In this document: positions 1 to 12,700 of the stretch, piece after piece
Numbering within the stretch: position 1 is the first letter of the stretch
Layout: every line of letters begins with the position of its first letter
Origin: Atrina japonica
Taxonomy: Eukaryota > Mollusca > Bivalvia > Pterioida > Pinnidae
Length of the DNA: 64,000 bases
Assembly (NCBI GenBank): GCA_030159075.1
Contig: BROG01000639.1
Span: forward strand, 248,001 to 312,000
Direction of reading: 5' to 3'
Made by a program: the position numbers and the translations under genes
The notes under the pieces: generated by a model
Told to the model about the DNA's origin: nothing
Seen by the model: the letters and a program-made list of their open reading frames with translations, nothing else
Database searches by the model: none

Positions 1-320
1 GTGAAACATCCCGATTGTTGTAAATCATGTGTTTTACTTTTTTGTGTATCAAAGAATTGACTAATTGCATCAACAGGTAACATTGTACTGTATATGTGGG
101 GTTTTGAGGGGTGTAATCTATTTTGAAATAAAGGAGACAAAATAAAACGTATCTGTAGCATTTATGTAATTGCAAGGACTAAATATTTGGTGTGGTGATT
201 TAAGTTATCTCTCATCCCATAGATAAAAAGCTCAAACCAACTGAACATTACTGGCATTAATTTTGTGCCTGTTATATTGTGTTTAATGTAATGGTTTAAA
301 AATATTCATCAGGGTGGTTT

Positions 321-666
321 ACAATAAAATTTGCTTTAGCGACCACCTGTGTACAAAGACCACCTGCTGTCCTCAATAGTACCATCCGTGTACAAATCAA
401 CCTCTATATAAAGACCACCTCCCTATAAAGACTGGTTATATTGTGTCCCTGAGGTTTTTATATACAAGTTTCACTGTATTTGTGTATAAATCAACCTCTA
501 TATAAAGACCACCTCCCTATAAAGACTGGTTTTGTTGTGTCCCTAAGGAGGTTTTTATATACAAGTTTCACTGTTTTGTGTACAAATCAACCTCAACATA
601 AAGTACACCTCCTTATAAAGACTGGTTTTGTTGTGTCCCTAAGGAAGTTTTTATATAAGTATCACA
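321..666. repeat. Fold-back repeat family F with triplicated right half
   Basis: The left end reads ACAATAAAATTTGCTTTAGC followed by GACCACCTG-type text, and the right end reads ACAAGTTTCACTGTA, an imperfect inverted complement of the left. The right half, beginning near GTACAAATCAACCTC, is repeated three times in tandem (about 389-478, 479-574 and 575-666). The same family recurs at least seven more times in the window. No coding capacity is visible; the open frame across it is a product of the repeat. Confidence 0.75.
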
Positions 667-1770
667 CAGACCATCCACCGACTGTAAACACCGAGATCCA
701 GCAACACATAACCATGCTTAACAAAATTATGACCTTTAACTCAACAACCCCTGTGGCCATATTTAGGTCAGAGACAATATCTGGGAAATTGGTTGGTTGA
801 AGTATTGTAGAGAAAGCGGAGCTGCTATTTTTAATGTAACTTGGTGTCTGATTGGTTTACATTATATCAATGAACATATCTTTATATTTTAACACAGTAA
901 AATAATGTATTAAGAATTGAAAATGCTGAATCAGCATAATTTTTACTGGTAATTTGATATAATTAGAGTCAATTTTCTGAATCTGTGAAAGGTCGCCAAA
1001 CAGATAAATGTATAATTTATAGATCAACACTCGTTCGAAAGATAAGATATACAAGAAAACATTAACATTGCGCCAATGGAAAACTATTTCGTTGTCTCTG
1101 ACCTTTAGATTTATCCAAATCAATAAATAGAATGGTTTACTTCCTTTTTCAGGAGTGAGAATGCTCAAATAACACAAAATACTTTCAAATCATACACACC
1201 TGAATTATAACATTGGACTTTACCATTCTATGACTTTATGGGTAGAAGAGTTAAAACAGATATATGACCTTGGACAAAGGTCATCATAAATATTGAACTA
1301 TAAGGTAGATCCATCGACAAAATTCTGTTGATGTAATTCAGACAGACTAATCTCTTAATTATATCTGAAACTGAGATCTAGAATTTGTAATCTTAATAAC
1401 ATTGGCATGATAAGCCAATTCATGTGTCTGAGACATTGATCTAAAAGATAAAATTCTAACAATTATCAATGAAAAAATTAACATCAAAACCGACAATCTC
1501 AATACATCATCAAATTCTGATATAAATGTATTTCAACAGAGCAGATATCTATTTTATACTAAATTATTTGCAACATCAATAATCTACTTATCTAATGTAC
1601 TACATATGAAATATCAAAGATACATGTTTCAACATAAACTCACAACTGACAATAATTCATTATAGTATATAATGGAAACTATGTATATATATATACTTTA
1701 ACTTGAGGGCGATTTTAACATATAGTAGATAATATTCACTTACATATAACCTACACATAAAACACACATG
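667..1770. other. Gene-free AT-rich stretch
   Basis: I see no credible exon on either strand. The minus-strand open frame at about 857-1177 has no recognisable domain and no convincing splice context. The sequence is mostly AT-rich unique DNA. Confidence 0.5.

Positions 1771-1771
<1 letters not shown>

Positions 1772-1824
<53 letters not shown>
1772..1824. repeat. (TA)n microsatellite
   Basis: An almost pure run of alternating A and T about 50 nt long. Confidence 0.95.
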
Positions 1825-1829
<5 letters not shown>

Positions 1830-1965
1830 TAATATTCTCAGAAAATAATATTCAAAATACAGATACGTTTAAGTTGAATGTATAGTGCAATAACACAAGT
1901 TATATAATAATACAAATCAGATCTGAAAACAAATACACATGCTGTGAAAAGTGAGTGGCCATTGC

Positions 1966-2018
1966 ACAGAGAGAGAGAGAGAGAGAGACAGAGACAGAGA
2001 GAGATAGAGAGAGAGAGT
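1966..2018. repeat. (GA)n microsatellite
   Basis: GAGAGA run with a few interruptions (ACAGAGACAG, ATAGAG). It creates a spurious serine/leucine-rich open frame on the minus strand. Confidence 0.9.
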
Positions 2019-2296
2019 AGAGCACTGCACAGAGAGAAGTTGTATTGAACAGTATATGGACTGGGAAGTCCAACAAGTTAACAAAGTCTGTGCCCTTGAC
2101 CTAAGGACCCAATACAACCCCTGGCCCAAGGGTAATGAATGCCACATTTGTAGATGCCAACTTGTTAATTATATACATGTATCACGATTGTATCCTATAC
2201 ATGTCTAAAAATAAAGATTGCAATTTTCCCTGCCTAATGAGAACTGGGTTCATGAATGGGTACATAAAATTGGAAATGTTGTAACAATTGAAAAAC

Positions 2297-3370
2297 AACA
2301 GGCCCAAGACGACCTCAATCGCTCACCTGAGAACCATCTATAAATGTGGAAAGAAAATTAAATTCAGCCAAAATTCTTGCTTGAAAAAACTTTTCTTCAA
2401 CTATATACAGGTAAAAAACACTTTAATGCATCATTGTGAATGCAAGGGGAGATAATTGAAGAATCATGCAAAAATTAATGAAAATGACAAAGTCTGAAAA
2501 GACCTCAAAAACGAGTCAAAAATTAATATTTTGATTTCTATGAAAAATACAAACTTGAATCATACATCCATATAGATCACTCAAAAACAATCCGTTTTTC
2601 AATTCATGCAGTGGTTCTGATGAAGAAGATTTTTAAAAAGGATACTTTTTCAGACCTATTCTGCCCTGCCCTGCATCCATCCCTGGGCCAGTCTAGCTGA
2701 ACACTATAAATTTGGTTATGGACCTTGAGCACTTGCTTCCTTCAAAGCTTCTTCAAAATTCCTTCTGTAGTTTGGAATTAAAAGCTAATAGTGTGAAAAA
2801 TGCACCCCCCTCTTTTTTGCAGTCTTAAAAAATTAATAAAAAATTATAGAAATTAAATTTCTGCAAAATTCTTGCACAAAAAACATTTCTTCACCTAACT
2901 ACAAGTAAAACACATTAAATGAATGCATCAAAGTGAATGCAAGGGGAGATAATTGAAGAAATCATGCAAAAATGAATGAAAATGACAACAGTTGAAAAGA
3001 CCTCAAAAACGAGTCAAAATTAATATTAATATAAGATTTTTATGAAAAATACAAACTTGAATCATACATCCCTGTAGATCACTCAGAAACAATCTGTTTT
3101 TCAATACATGCAGTAGTTCTGCAGAAGATTTTTAAAAACAGGTTACTTTTTGGGACCAATTTAGCCCTGCTCTGGATCCACCCCTCGGCCAATCTTGCTT
3201 AAAACTATAAACTTGGTAAAGGACCTTGAGCACTAGCTTCCTTTTAAGTTTCATCAAAATCCCTTCAGTGGTTTCAGAGAAGAAGTCGAAAATACAAAAA
3301 GTTGATGTTTGGACAACAGACAGGGAGTAATCACAATAGGTCACTTGAGCCTTCGACTCAGGTGAGCTAA
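2297..3370 (-). repeat. Dispersed repeat family D, internally duplicated
   Basis: Two copies of a segment of about 300 bp, roughly 2360-2640 and 2870-3150, share long near-identical stretches such as GAATGCAAGGGGAGATAATT and ATGAAAAATACAAACTTGAA. They lie inside a larger unit that ends in GGTCACTTGAGCCTTCGACT. Related material appears at about 3800-4620, 22160-22850, 23000-23900 and 62930-63790. I see no intact protein. It may be the decayed tail of a retroposon, but I cannot assign a class. Confidence 0.65.
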
Positions 3371-3799
3371 CAAATGCTTCTTACATATTTCGAAGAAAAT
3401 TGGCATGGTGGTTTCTTAAGAACATTTGAAAGATGTTCGAAGAATAGGAAAACGAATACTGCACGAAGATGGAAAATTTCTATAAGAGATGTAATCAAGA
3501 GAGATAACCACAAAAGAATATAATTCATTAACAAAAACCATGAAAGAAACTCAGTATGCAAAACTTTGTATGCAATATATAGTCAACAGATAACTAAAAA
3601 TAATAGATCTAATACAAATACAAGCTGTAGCTATATGGACAAATAAAGAGTAAACATGTATAATCTAAAGCTATGATAACTAAATTTCTCCCTTAAAACA
3701 ATAGCATAACAACACAGACACAGAAATACAACAATAATTATTTCAGAATATTTCATGTAGAAAATCCATCAAAGTAAATATAACATGGATAAATAACAA

Positions 3800-4622
3800 G
3801 AGACTACATACCTCAGCGGTCACCTGAGTAAGATGGGATTACTGTGAGAATAGGTTCATAACTTTTATAGATGGACAAACCTTGGCCCTTTTTGGAACAG
3901 GTTTCGTTTTCATTCGCAAACTAGGTACAGATTGTTTTATGCATACAAAATCTGAAAGTCATCTGTTCATTGGTTCATGAAAAGATTTTTAAAGATGTAG
4001 CAAGTTTTGGTCTTCTTGTAACCCCAATGGGTCCCTGCCACTTTGCATTCACAAACTCAATACAAATGGTTCACATGAAGATACTTCCTGTCAAGTTTTG
4101 TTAAAATTGGCCCACTTTTTCTTGAGAAGATATCAAACATGTCTATAATTTAACTAAAAACTTTTATTTTCTGTTTACTATGATGATGCCTTAGACCCTT
4201 TGACCTTGGAAGTATTATCAAAATAATCCTTAGACAATTCCTAACAACTTTCTCATAATCTTTAAATACAAAATGTCAATCATTTTTATCCATTTGTATT
4301 AAACTGTTTCCCAAGTTATTGAAGCCCCCTCCTTGTGGCTCTTTTTTGGACAGATTTCATTTTCATATGCAACTTTGTATAAATTGACTTCAAAATCATG
4401 CATACAAAATCTGAAAATCATCTGATCATTGTTCATGAGAAGAAGATTTTTAAAGTTTTTGTCCTTTTTGGCACCTTTTGGACCCTATGTGTCCTAGCCC
4501 CTTTCCATTTGCAAACTTTATGTGGCTTCACATGGTGATACTTCCTGCCAAGATAAGTTAAAATTGGCCCACAGAGAAGATGTGTAAAAGGTAAAAATGC
4601 ACGGCATCTGACGACAAACAAA
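3800..4622 (-). repeat. Dispersed repeat family D, second copy
   Basis: Starts near the CAGCGGTCACCTGAGTAAGA text and shares phrases such as CATACAAAATCTGAAAATCATCTG and GGCTTCACATGGTGATACTTCCTGCCAAG with the copy near 23000-23900. No intact reading frame is visible. Confidence 0.6.
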
Positions 4623-4918
4623 AGACAATAACAGTTACATACATAAATGAACTGTAAACACCAATAAAAGTGGTAGTACAGTTATAAAAGCAAGTACAAA
4701 ATACATGTATTAGCATATATCTAACAATCTTTTCTTAAAGAATGAAGCAAATAAAAAATTACAAAAATCAATATTCAAATGTAAGTTATCACGGTAACAC
4801 TATAACTAATAGCTATCAGATGTTCTTCTTTCTACAGACTGGTTAGTGTAGGGTCAATTTTGAGTGTAAACTTATCGGGTGTTTTTGGTTATGATTCGAT
4901 GAGCTGAATATTACTATA

Positions 4919-5107
4919 ATGGAACCTGTCTTGAAAGACCACCTGTCTTAAAAGACCACTCTCATGAAAGACCACTCTCATGAAAGACCACCTGTTTTTT
5001 AAAACCACATTCTGAAAACCAACTGGTTAAATAATTTTTGATGTAAAACCCTTGAGAGACCATATTTCAGTGGCAGATGGAGTGGTCTCTCAAGACAGGT
5101 TCCATAG
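4919..5107. repeat. Fold-back repeat family F (complete hairpin copy)
   Basis: The left arm GGAACCTGTCTTGAAAGACC is matched by the inverted right arm GGTCTCTCAAGACAGGTTCC. The centre carries two tandem CTCATGAAAGACCACT units. It is non-coding and has the architecture of a MITE. Confidence 0.85.
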
Positions 5108-6132
5108 TACATTCATTGACTTAAACACTGCGAGATACCAAAACCCTGTGATTCAACATAAATCAGGATGGGTTTTATATAGTGCATGTAAGGAAAAGGT
5201 ACAGCATATTTGCCACTATACAGATCTCTTTTTCACTCTGTGTCTAAACTGGAATTATAATTGTTTAATTAAATTGAAATCATGCTCAGATTGGGTGCTG
5301 AAGTGTACTCTACATCATGATTATATGAAAATAAATGATTCCCATAAATTACACCTCTGTATGTTGCTTTGTTGGCAAGTACTACAAGTTTAAATGTTGT
5401 AAAAATAAGGAGGTAGTAACACAATTATGTCAGACATTATTGTTTTCTTAGGAAGTTTACTTCCACCAAATATGATGAGCCTAGGTGTAAAATTAAATTA
5501 GATATGGCTCTGACAGATAACATCAATAAAGGGGAGTAACTCTTATAATAGGGGTAGTAGGAGTGTAAGTTTTGTATGTGACACTCTGTCAACTTAAGAT
5601 GTATACTTGCACCAAGTCATTTAGATATAGCCCAGACATATAAAATAAACAATGGGGAATAACTGAATATAAGGATGGTAGAAGCACAATTTTTGTATGA
5701 GACACTCTATCTGTGTAAGATGTAAACTTGCACTAATTATGAGGAGCCTTGTAGAAGAAATGAGAAAAATGTGACCTTACCAAAGCAAAAGGACCAAAAA
5801 TGTAAAACTACAGTCCCATCCCGTCCTATCCCCACCTTGAGGGACTGCACTCTGAAATTTCCACGCTTGCAAATTAAGCAATGTATAGAGGTGTTATTTC
5901 CATGAATATTTTATTTCTATATAAGATCTATATTACATTATCAGATAAAACAAAATCAACGCCAAAACTTAATGCAAATGGGCAGTTGTGGGGCTTCAAA
6001 TAATGCCATGAATATTTCTATGTTAAAAAACATAAAACATAATTTCATATGACTTTGTTAAAAATAATATTTTAAAAAAGCATTTAGAGTAAAAATAAGA
6101 AAAAAAAGCATTTACATTCATTCTCTTGTATT
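5108..6132. other. Gene-free stretch
   Basis: AT-rich sequence with no recognisable coding exon or strong repeat. The plus-strand open frame at 5052-5393 begins inside the fold-back element and shows no domain. Confidence 0.45.
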
Positions 6133-6302
6133 AGGCAGATTTCAGGAGTGCTAGTGTTACATGGATAGGCAGATTTCAGGAGTGCTAGTGTTACATGGAT
6201 AGGCAGATTTCAGGAGTGCTAGTGTTACATGAATAGGCAGATTTCAGGAGTGCTAGTGTTACATGGATAGGCAGATTTCACAAGTGCTAGTGTTACATGG
6301 AC
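6133..6302. repeat. 34-bp minisatellite, 5 copies
   Basis: Unit AGGCAGATTTCAGGAGTGCT followed by AGTGTTACATGGAT, repeated five times with only a few substitutions (the last copy has CACAAGTGC). Confidence 0.95.
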
Positions 6303-6334
6303 AGAAATACTAAAATTAATAACATTAACTAATT

Positions 6335-6516
6335 ACAGTAAAATCTGCTTTAACAACCACCTGTGTATAAAGACCATCTGGTCACAAAGACCATTTTTTG
6401 CTGTCCCCAATAGTACCATTAGTGTACAAATCAATCTCTTTATAAAGACCACCTTCCTATAAAGACTAAAGTTTTCTTGTGTCATTAAGGAGGTCGTTAT
6501 ATACATGTTTCACTGT
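6335..6516. repeat. Fold-back repeat family F copy
   Basis: Begins CAGTAAAATCTGCTTTAACA and ends ATACATGTTTCACTGTA, the inverted ends shared with the copies at 321, 34794 and 45692. Confidence 0.8.
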
Positions 6517-6566
6517 ATTCAATTTTTTATGTATGAATATGAAATTTGTTGTAATATTATATCAAA

Positions 6567-6617
<51 letters not shown>
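6567..6617. repeat. (TA)n microsatellite
   Basis: Pure TA run. A second one of similar length lies about 200 bp downstream. Confidence 0.95.
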
Positions 6618-6621
<4 letters not shown>

Positions 6622-6818
6622 ATTTAATGATCAATGTTATTTCACTGTGTTTTACTGTATATGTAACAATTGAGCCCAAAAGAGGACGGAATGAACTCTG
6701 TTCAATTCTGGTGTCCTATTTTTCAGATGTTGTTGAAAAATGTTTTACGTAAAAGAACAATTTTTCCATGATACTATTCAAAATTGATTTAAAAAGAGTA
6801 CCTTACATGTTTTTATTT

Positions 6819-6819
<1 letters not shown>

Positions 6820-6871
<52 letters not shown>
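6820..6871. repeat. (TA)n microsatellite
   Basis: Pure TA run of about 50 nt. Confidence 0.95.
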
Positions 6872-6874
<3 letters not shown>

Positions 6875-7029
6875 ATATTTATCAGTGAGGTCACAATGGC
6901 CATTTTGCGTCCTGTTTATCGTACATAACATTAGCAGCATGCATGTCCTATTATTTGTTTTGTATAGGGGCTTGTGTATATAAGTGTGACATAAGCAGTA
7001 TGAGTCTGTAATTCTGAAATTGGTTTTAA

Positions 7030-7225
7030 TTTGTTTGTTTATTGTTGTTTAAAGTCCTACTCAAGAATATTTCACTCATATGGAAACGTCACCAAATGCC
7101 GGTGAAGGGCTTCAAATTTTGGCCTATGCTCGGCACTTATGGCCACTGAGCAGTGAGGGCTCTTTAATGTGCCGACACCTACTGTGGCACGGGACCTCGG
7201 CTTTTACTGTCTCTGAAATTGGTAG
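7030..7225 (-). mobile_element. tRNA-derived SINE (family S1), head-truncated
   Basis: Carries the S1 body in reverse orientation: the tail TTGTTTGTTTATTGTTG, then CCTACTCAAGAATATTTCAC, CCGGTGAAGGGCTTCAAATT, GCTCGGCACTTATGGCCA and GCACGGGACCTCGG. The tRNA-like head seen in the copy near 58.3 kb is missing. The short plus-strand open frame across it is spurious. Confidence 0.85.
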
Positions 7226-8130
7226 AGTCGATTTAAAGTCAAGTATGTCAGAAAACAGCTGACTTGGTGTTTTTTTGTTGTTCTAACTAATGTTACATAA
7301 TTTTTTCTGTATCCAAATCCTGTAACACTAGCAACGGATATTAACTGTGTTTTTACTACATCTGTGCACATTTACACAGAATACAGTGAGCTCCATCCAA
7401 ATGGCAACTTCTAAAGATTTCACGGCTGAAGGAACATTGAATGCAATTATTGACTGAAAATAATTATTGAAATTTTCAATCCAATAATAGTAACACTAGC
7501 ACAAGTGTAACAATAGCAACAAATTTCCTCTTTCATATTACCTTTGTGTAACATAAACATTGACGGAATTATTTCAGTGGGACATTTTCCGTCCATGTAA
7601 CAGTAGCACTCGTGATATTTGCCATAAGCAAACAGACTACTAAGAATATGAAAATGGACCACGATGTTTATGTATGTGTAAATCCACTGTATTAATATAA
7701 ACAAGGGATAGTTAGGAGAAAGGTTTACTAATGCATGTGATGTTTTGCTCATACAGAAAGATATCAATACAATTCTTATACAGAATTCTATTTATATAAA
7801 CCATATTTACCTTGCAAGTTCAACTTGGTCAGGTTTACAAGAATCAAGTTCCAAACATCAAAGTTACATAGAGTGAGTAAACAAATTAATGAGACACGTT
7901 TACACACATATTGCAATTAATCTTATCTTACAAATATCTGCACCAAATTGATTAACTCTGGTGAGATTCAGGTGAACATTTGTTACCCATCACAAAAAAG
8001 GGACCTTTGGGTTAAATGACTCATGTTTTAAAACTACACTTTTCAAAGCTTTTATAGTCCTGTTTTCTTTTTTTCAACTGGAAAAAAGAGAATTTACTTA
8101 TATCTGGTTATATTCTTAACTTAGACTGCT
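7226..8130. other. Gene-free stretch
   Basis: No exon recognised. The minus-strand open frame at 7447-7767 lacks any recognisable domain or splice context. Confidence 0.4.
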
Positions 8131-8160
8131 CAGCCAATCAGAATAGGTCTTTTAGAGACC

Positions 8161-8320
8161 CAGGCCCTGAGTCTGTCACCATAAAAACTTAAAAGAATTA
8201 CTCAAGTCTAGAAATTTACTCAATTTTGGCTAATCTTGAAATCTAATTGGTTGAGCAGGCCAAGTTGAGAACATTCTCAGACTTGAGTAAATTCTCAAGT
8301 TTTATGGTGATGGGCCCTGA
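8161..8320. repeat. Fold-back (MITE-like) element
   Basis: The left arm near 8161-8210 (GGCCCTGAGTCTGTCACCAT, then AAAAACTT and ACTCAAGTCT) is the inverted complement of the right arm near 8277-8320 (AGACTTGAGTAAATTCTCAA, then TTTTATGGTGATGGGCCCTG). The segments TGCTCAGCCAATCAGAAT (about 8127) and AATCTAATTGGTTGAGCA (about 8241) are a further inverted pair. No coding potential. Confidence 0.8.
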
Positions 8321-8482
8321 TCTGGTTAGACAATTTTAAAAACTAGAAACTGTCAGTGCTTTTGCCATGTTATTTATAGGCCCCATTTAAATGTTGTCTA
8401 TTAACATTCTTCATGACATTTACCAAAGATCCCTTTTAAAAAGATGGGTCACATTAATCAACTCATTAATTAAACCAATTCA

Positions 8483-8680
8483 TTAACCATACATAGTCTG
8501 AAAATACTCCTGGTCGATTGGAGGCTCTTGTTTTATAAGTAGAAATCCATGTGGAGAGCTGTCATTATCAGGTAAAGCTGGACTAGCAGAAGCTCTATCT
8601 GATGAATCAAATGGTTCAGTTTTAACATCCAGCGGCATACTTCCTGACTCTGAATCTCTGACAGTAGACAAATACTCAGC
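8483..8680 (-). CDS. Terminal exon of C2H2 zinc-finger/AT-hook gene
   Basis: This is the last coding exon, residues 1167-1231 of the zinc-finger protein whose main exon ends at 9792. On the minus strand a pyrimidine tract ending TTCTCTCTATAG precedes GCTGAGTATTTG. Both this acceptor and the upstream donor (CAG|GTAAAT at 9792/9791) are phase 0, so joining them keeps the frame open to a stop at 8483. The 65 residues are acidic and serine/proline-rich and hold two textbook SUMO-acceptor motifs, VKTE (about 1185-1188) and IKQE (about 1215-1218), each followed by P. This suggests, as inference, a SUMO-regulated repression or activation tail. The exon could also be read alone from a leucine codon, but the splice model explains it better. 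Confidence 0.8.
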   Translation of the reverse strand, partial: AEYLSTVRDSESGSMPLDVKTEPFDSSDRASASPALPDNDSSPHGFLLIKQEPPIDQEYFQTMYG

Positions 8681-8813
8681 CTATAGAGAGAAAATAGAAG
8701 ATACATACGAAAAAAGTCTTGTTAAAGCTTTACATAAACTAGACTCTGGTGATATTCATAAAGAAGAACTTATTGAGGAAAAGCTAATGAGAAAAAAAAC
8801 CCTTTAGGGTGGT

Positions 8814-8880
8814 GCAGTGAAACCTGTCTTGAGGAACCATATTTTAATGGCAAATTGGGTGTCTATAAAGACAGGTTCCC
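8814..8880. repeat. Fold-back repeat family F, short copy
   Basis: CAGTGAAACCTGTCTTGAGG at the left and TATAAAGACAGGTTCCCC at the right form inverted arms around a very short centre. Confidence 0.75.
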
Positions 8881-9027
8881 CTTGTTTAATCAAAAGTCAA
8901 GTGGTTTGAGGAAGAAGAAAAGCCTAATTATAAAACAAGTTAAAGATGATGAAATGTTTAAAAACAGGCAGATATTTCAGACAAGATAAAGCAGTTAGTA
9001 CCATATGTACAGATAGTGAGGTAGGAG

Positions 9028-9250
9028 CCTCCATGCCTGACTGGTTAGAGCACAGCACTCTAAAGCATTAGGTTTCTTGCTTCTAGTCATTGAGGGTTCA
9101 AGTCCTGCTAGAACCTCAGCTGATTATGTGAGAAAGTTTGCCAGTTTACTTGTAACCAGGTTATCCCCTCCGCCAATTAAATTTGGTCGCCCACCATATC
9201 ATTGAAAAATTGTTCCTAGTGGCGTAAAACACCATTCAAACATTTAGTAA
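9028..9250 (+). mobile_element. tRNA-derived SINE (family S2)
   Basis: The head has an A-box-like TGACTGGTTAGAGCAC and a B-box-like GGGTTCAAGTCCTGC. It is followed by the S2 body AGCTGATTATGTGAGAAAGT, TTGCCAGTTTACTTGTAACC and the 3' signature TGAAAAATTGTTCCTAGTGG with TAAAACACCATTCAAAC. Other S2 copies lie at about 14215, 17260 and 51370. It lies on the strand opposite to the host gene. Confidence 0.85.
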
Positions 9251-9791
9251 GGAGAATAGTCTGGGGGTCCTGACATTGAAACTTTTTTAGAAAATATTTT
9301 AAATGTACCAAGATTGAAAAAACAAATTGAATCAAAAAACTTAGACGGTCGTGTACTACCATAGGGCATCAGAAACAGTTGAAAACATGAGAAATGATTT
9401 TAATGGCTTTAATAATAAACTTTTTACAGCTTTTTAGAGATAATTGGGTAACTTAATCATTAGATTTCTTAATTTTTGCTGTGTTAATGGAAATCTTTCA
9501 ATCACCCAGAAACAAGGAATTATTACTTGCATACCACAGAGATAAGCCAAAATAACTGATAAAGATTACTCTTTTATAAAATTATGTTTATAAAATTGTA
9601 ATCTAGGGTTATTGCTAATTGCTGATAGAAAACAGAAAACTTGATATGATTTATTTAACATTCATCAGACAGGGTTTATTACAGGGAGTTAGTTACACTA
9701 GTACTGGGGAAAATACAAAAGTAGCCTATGAAATTATACAGTGTAAAAGATTCTCTAGGTCATATGATTTAGTATTTACAGTTTCATTTAC

Positions 9792-12700
9792 CTGAACAGA
9801 AATGTTTTGTAAAATATCTGATTGTGGTTCATCAACAATATCTTCCTTAATTTCTGGGTAATTTGTATCACTGTTTCCACTGTTGAGAATCATGCTGTCT
9901 GTGAAATTTCCGGTGTTGCTATGGAAACTCCTAACAAGATCAGTGGCAACAGACTGAAAAGTTTTTATATCACCGGATGTTTTTTGCATAACAACAATAT
10001 CATCACAAAATGTCAGCACCTGGTTTTGAGTATGTTGTAAACTATCGTGAGTCGTTTCTAGGCATCCCTGGGTTCTAACACTAACGTGATCATTACTCTC
10101 ACACTCTGTGGTTTCTTGCTTAACACACAATAAATCTTTGTCAGTATCTAGTATATTTAAGTACTCATTATGACTATCTAATGATGTTGGATATGTTTCA
10201 TTCATTTGTTCCTCTGTTTCCCATTCAATAACAAAATCGTCTTCTGTTGTATTTGCAGCTTTTTTGCCTTCTTTAGCATTTCTTCTTCCATCCTTCATCT
10301 TGGCTTTCAAAGGACTGGATGATTCATTTTTCTGATTATTTCTAACCTTGCTACGTTTTCCTTTTTCAATGTTTACGGTTTTGCTACCATTGAGAGATTT
10401 TGCTGTATTTTCATTTGTTTGTTTTCCATTTTTTGTTTCTTGACCATAGGTTTCTTTTATTCCCTGTGACAGTTTCCATGGCAATGTACATTTTCGTGCA
10501 GACTTTCTACGCTGCTGTTTACCAAGATGCTCAACACTGTCTGTAGATACATCTGTATCACCTACTTCTCTCTTAGGTGTGATCTTTTTGGAGGTTATTA
10601 CATTTCTCTCTTTACGACTTTTAACAAATGAAGATAATTCTTTTTCTTCTACATGTGATTCCTGCCACTTGTTCTTTGATGAAGGACTTGTTTTCAATGT
10701 CTTCTTATATCTGATTCTGAGGTCTTTATGGTTTTTCTTTTGTGAAATTATTGCTCTTCGTTTTGTGGTTTGTTGCAGGTGTTCATCTTCTAGTTTCTTC
10801 CTTTCTAGATACTTGTGATGATGCAGTCTTGCCTCTTCATTCATGTTACTTGGATCCATAAACCAACATTTCGGCTTTTTGCCCTTTTTCTCAAAATTGA
10901 ATTCAAAACCTTTTGTTGCCAATGGCAATCTAAAACCGTCGTATATAGCTAGAGTTGCAGGCGTGGCATTCTCAACGATTTCTGCTTTTGATTGTGCCTC
11001 ACTGTTCTCAGTAGCTGGTGTTTTGCTAGCATCACTTTGTCCAGGGCAATTATTTACAATCTCTGTAGTTTTTATATATTTCTCTTCATCAAATATTCTT
11101 TCTGTCAAACTGATTGGAAATGATTCATCCCTATAATTATTTTCAACAGCATTGCTTTCTATTTCACCACCATTATTTACAGTTAGTTTGTCAGTTAGGT
11201 CTTCCTCATTTCTCTTCTGACAAATACTTGGAGAATCTGCAGTATGTTTGGCTATACCTTTACGTTTGATCACATTTGATTGATTGCTTTCTTTGGTTTT
11301 TGGCATTATATCCATTCCAATACCCGAATTTGTATTTACGTCTTCATTTGAAAGATTTTCCTCAGCTGTAACATCAGTTGTGTCCATGTTATCACTGTAA
11401 TTTTTTTCAATTTTGTCATATGATGTCTCGGAAGATGAAATATTTTCAAACTCTTCCTGGTCCAGAAGTTCAACCTTCATCTCCTTTTTGATATTACTCT
11501 TATCCTGATCCAACGTACCCTGTACCTCCTGTAACTCATGCTTTGTATGCATTCTCTCCTGATGAAGTTTTAAATGACCAAACCTTTTAAAGGGCTTTTT
11601 ACAAATTTCACAAAAATAAGCATAACTACTTGAATGATAAGATCCTATGTGTGCCAAGAGGTGCGCTTGTACTTGAGCTGCATATGGACATAACGCACAT
11701 CTAAATGGTCTGTTAGAGTAATCGTGAGTTTTCATGTGTACGGACTTATTGGATTTACTGGAAAATGTCTGTCCACACACCTCACAAGAGTATGGTCTAA
11801 CGCCAGTATGAATGTACAGGTGATTCCTTAAACCAGGTCTGAATTTGAAGGTCTTATTGCATATGTCACAAGCGTAGGGACGAACATCAGAATGTCTTTT
11901 TTTATGCTTATTCAAAGCAGTTTGGGTTTTGAATGCTTTGCCACATGTTTCACATACAAAATTTTTCTCCTCAGTATGGGTCTTCATATGCTTTGTCATG
12001 TCTGACTTTGTCTTTGTTCTACTGGTGCAACCAGGAAATGTACAGCCAAACTTTCTTTCGTCACTGTGTTTGACTCTATGACATTTGATTTCAAAGTTTG
12101 TTTTACATCTAAAATCACACAGATCACACTTCAGTGGTTTTTCATCAGTATGACGATATATGTGATACCTTAGATCTTGTCTCTGTTTGAAAGCCATCTT
12201 ACAAATGTGACATGAAAATGGTCGAGCATCTGTATGTCTTCTCATATGGTGGCGGATATTCCTTCTCCATTTAGTAGTAAAATTGCAGTCTTCCTGAGGA
12301 CAGTGATATTTTTTTTCTGTTTCATGCTTTGCCTGATGATGGTAAAGATCAGCTCTATATCTACACTCAAAAGGGCAGAGTTGACATTTGAATGGCCGAT
12401 CATTTGTATGCTTGGCTTCATGCTCAATGATGATCTGCTTTGATTTTGTTTCAAAATCACAATATTTACACCGTTTAGGGGGAGTTGAATGATTTTTCTG
12501 ATGCTTTCGAAGATCACCTTTTTCTGTGGCTACAAAATCACAGTATTTGCATTTATATTCTCCAAATTTTGGTGGCCTTCCTATTCTTTTTCCAAGTTTT
12601 GACACATGTTTTTTTTCAGAATCTGATTCGTCTTCTACTACCTTTTCTAGTAGCCTTTGTGCATTTTTTGCAGCTACTCTAGAATGTCTTTTTAAGGCAT

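Larger units (their letters stand above)
8681..9791 (-). other. Intron of the zinc-finger gene with two repeat insertions
   Basis: Intron of 1111 nt with donor GTAAAT and acceptor CTATAG on the minus strand. It holds a half-copy of fold-back family F (8814-8880) and an S2-type SINE (9028-9250). If the intron is retained, the frame continues for 21 more residues to a stop at 9726, giving an alternative C terminus without the SUMO motifs. Confidence 0.7.
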
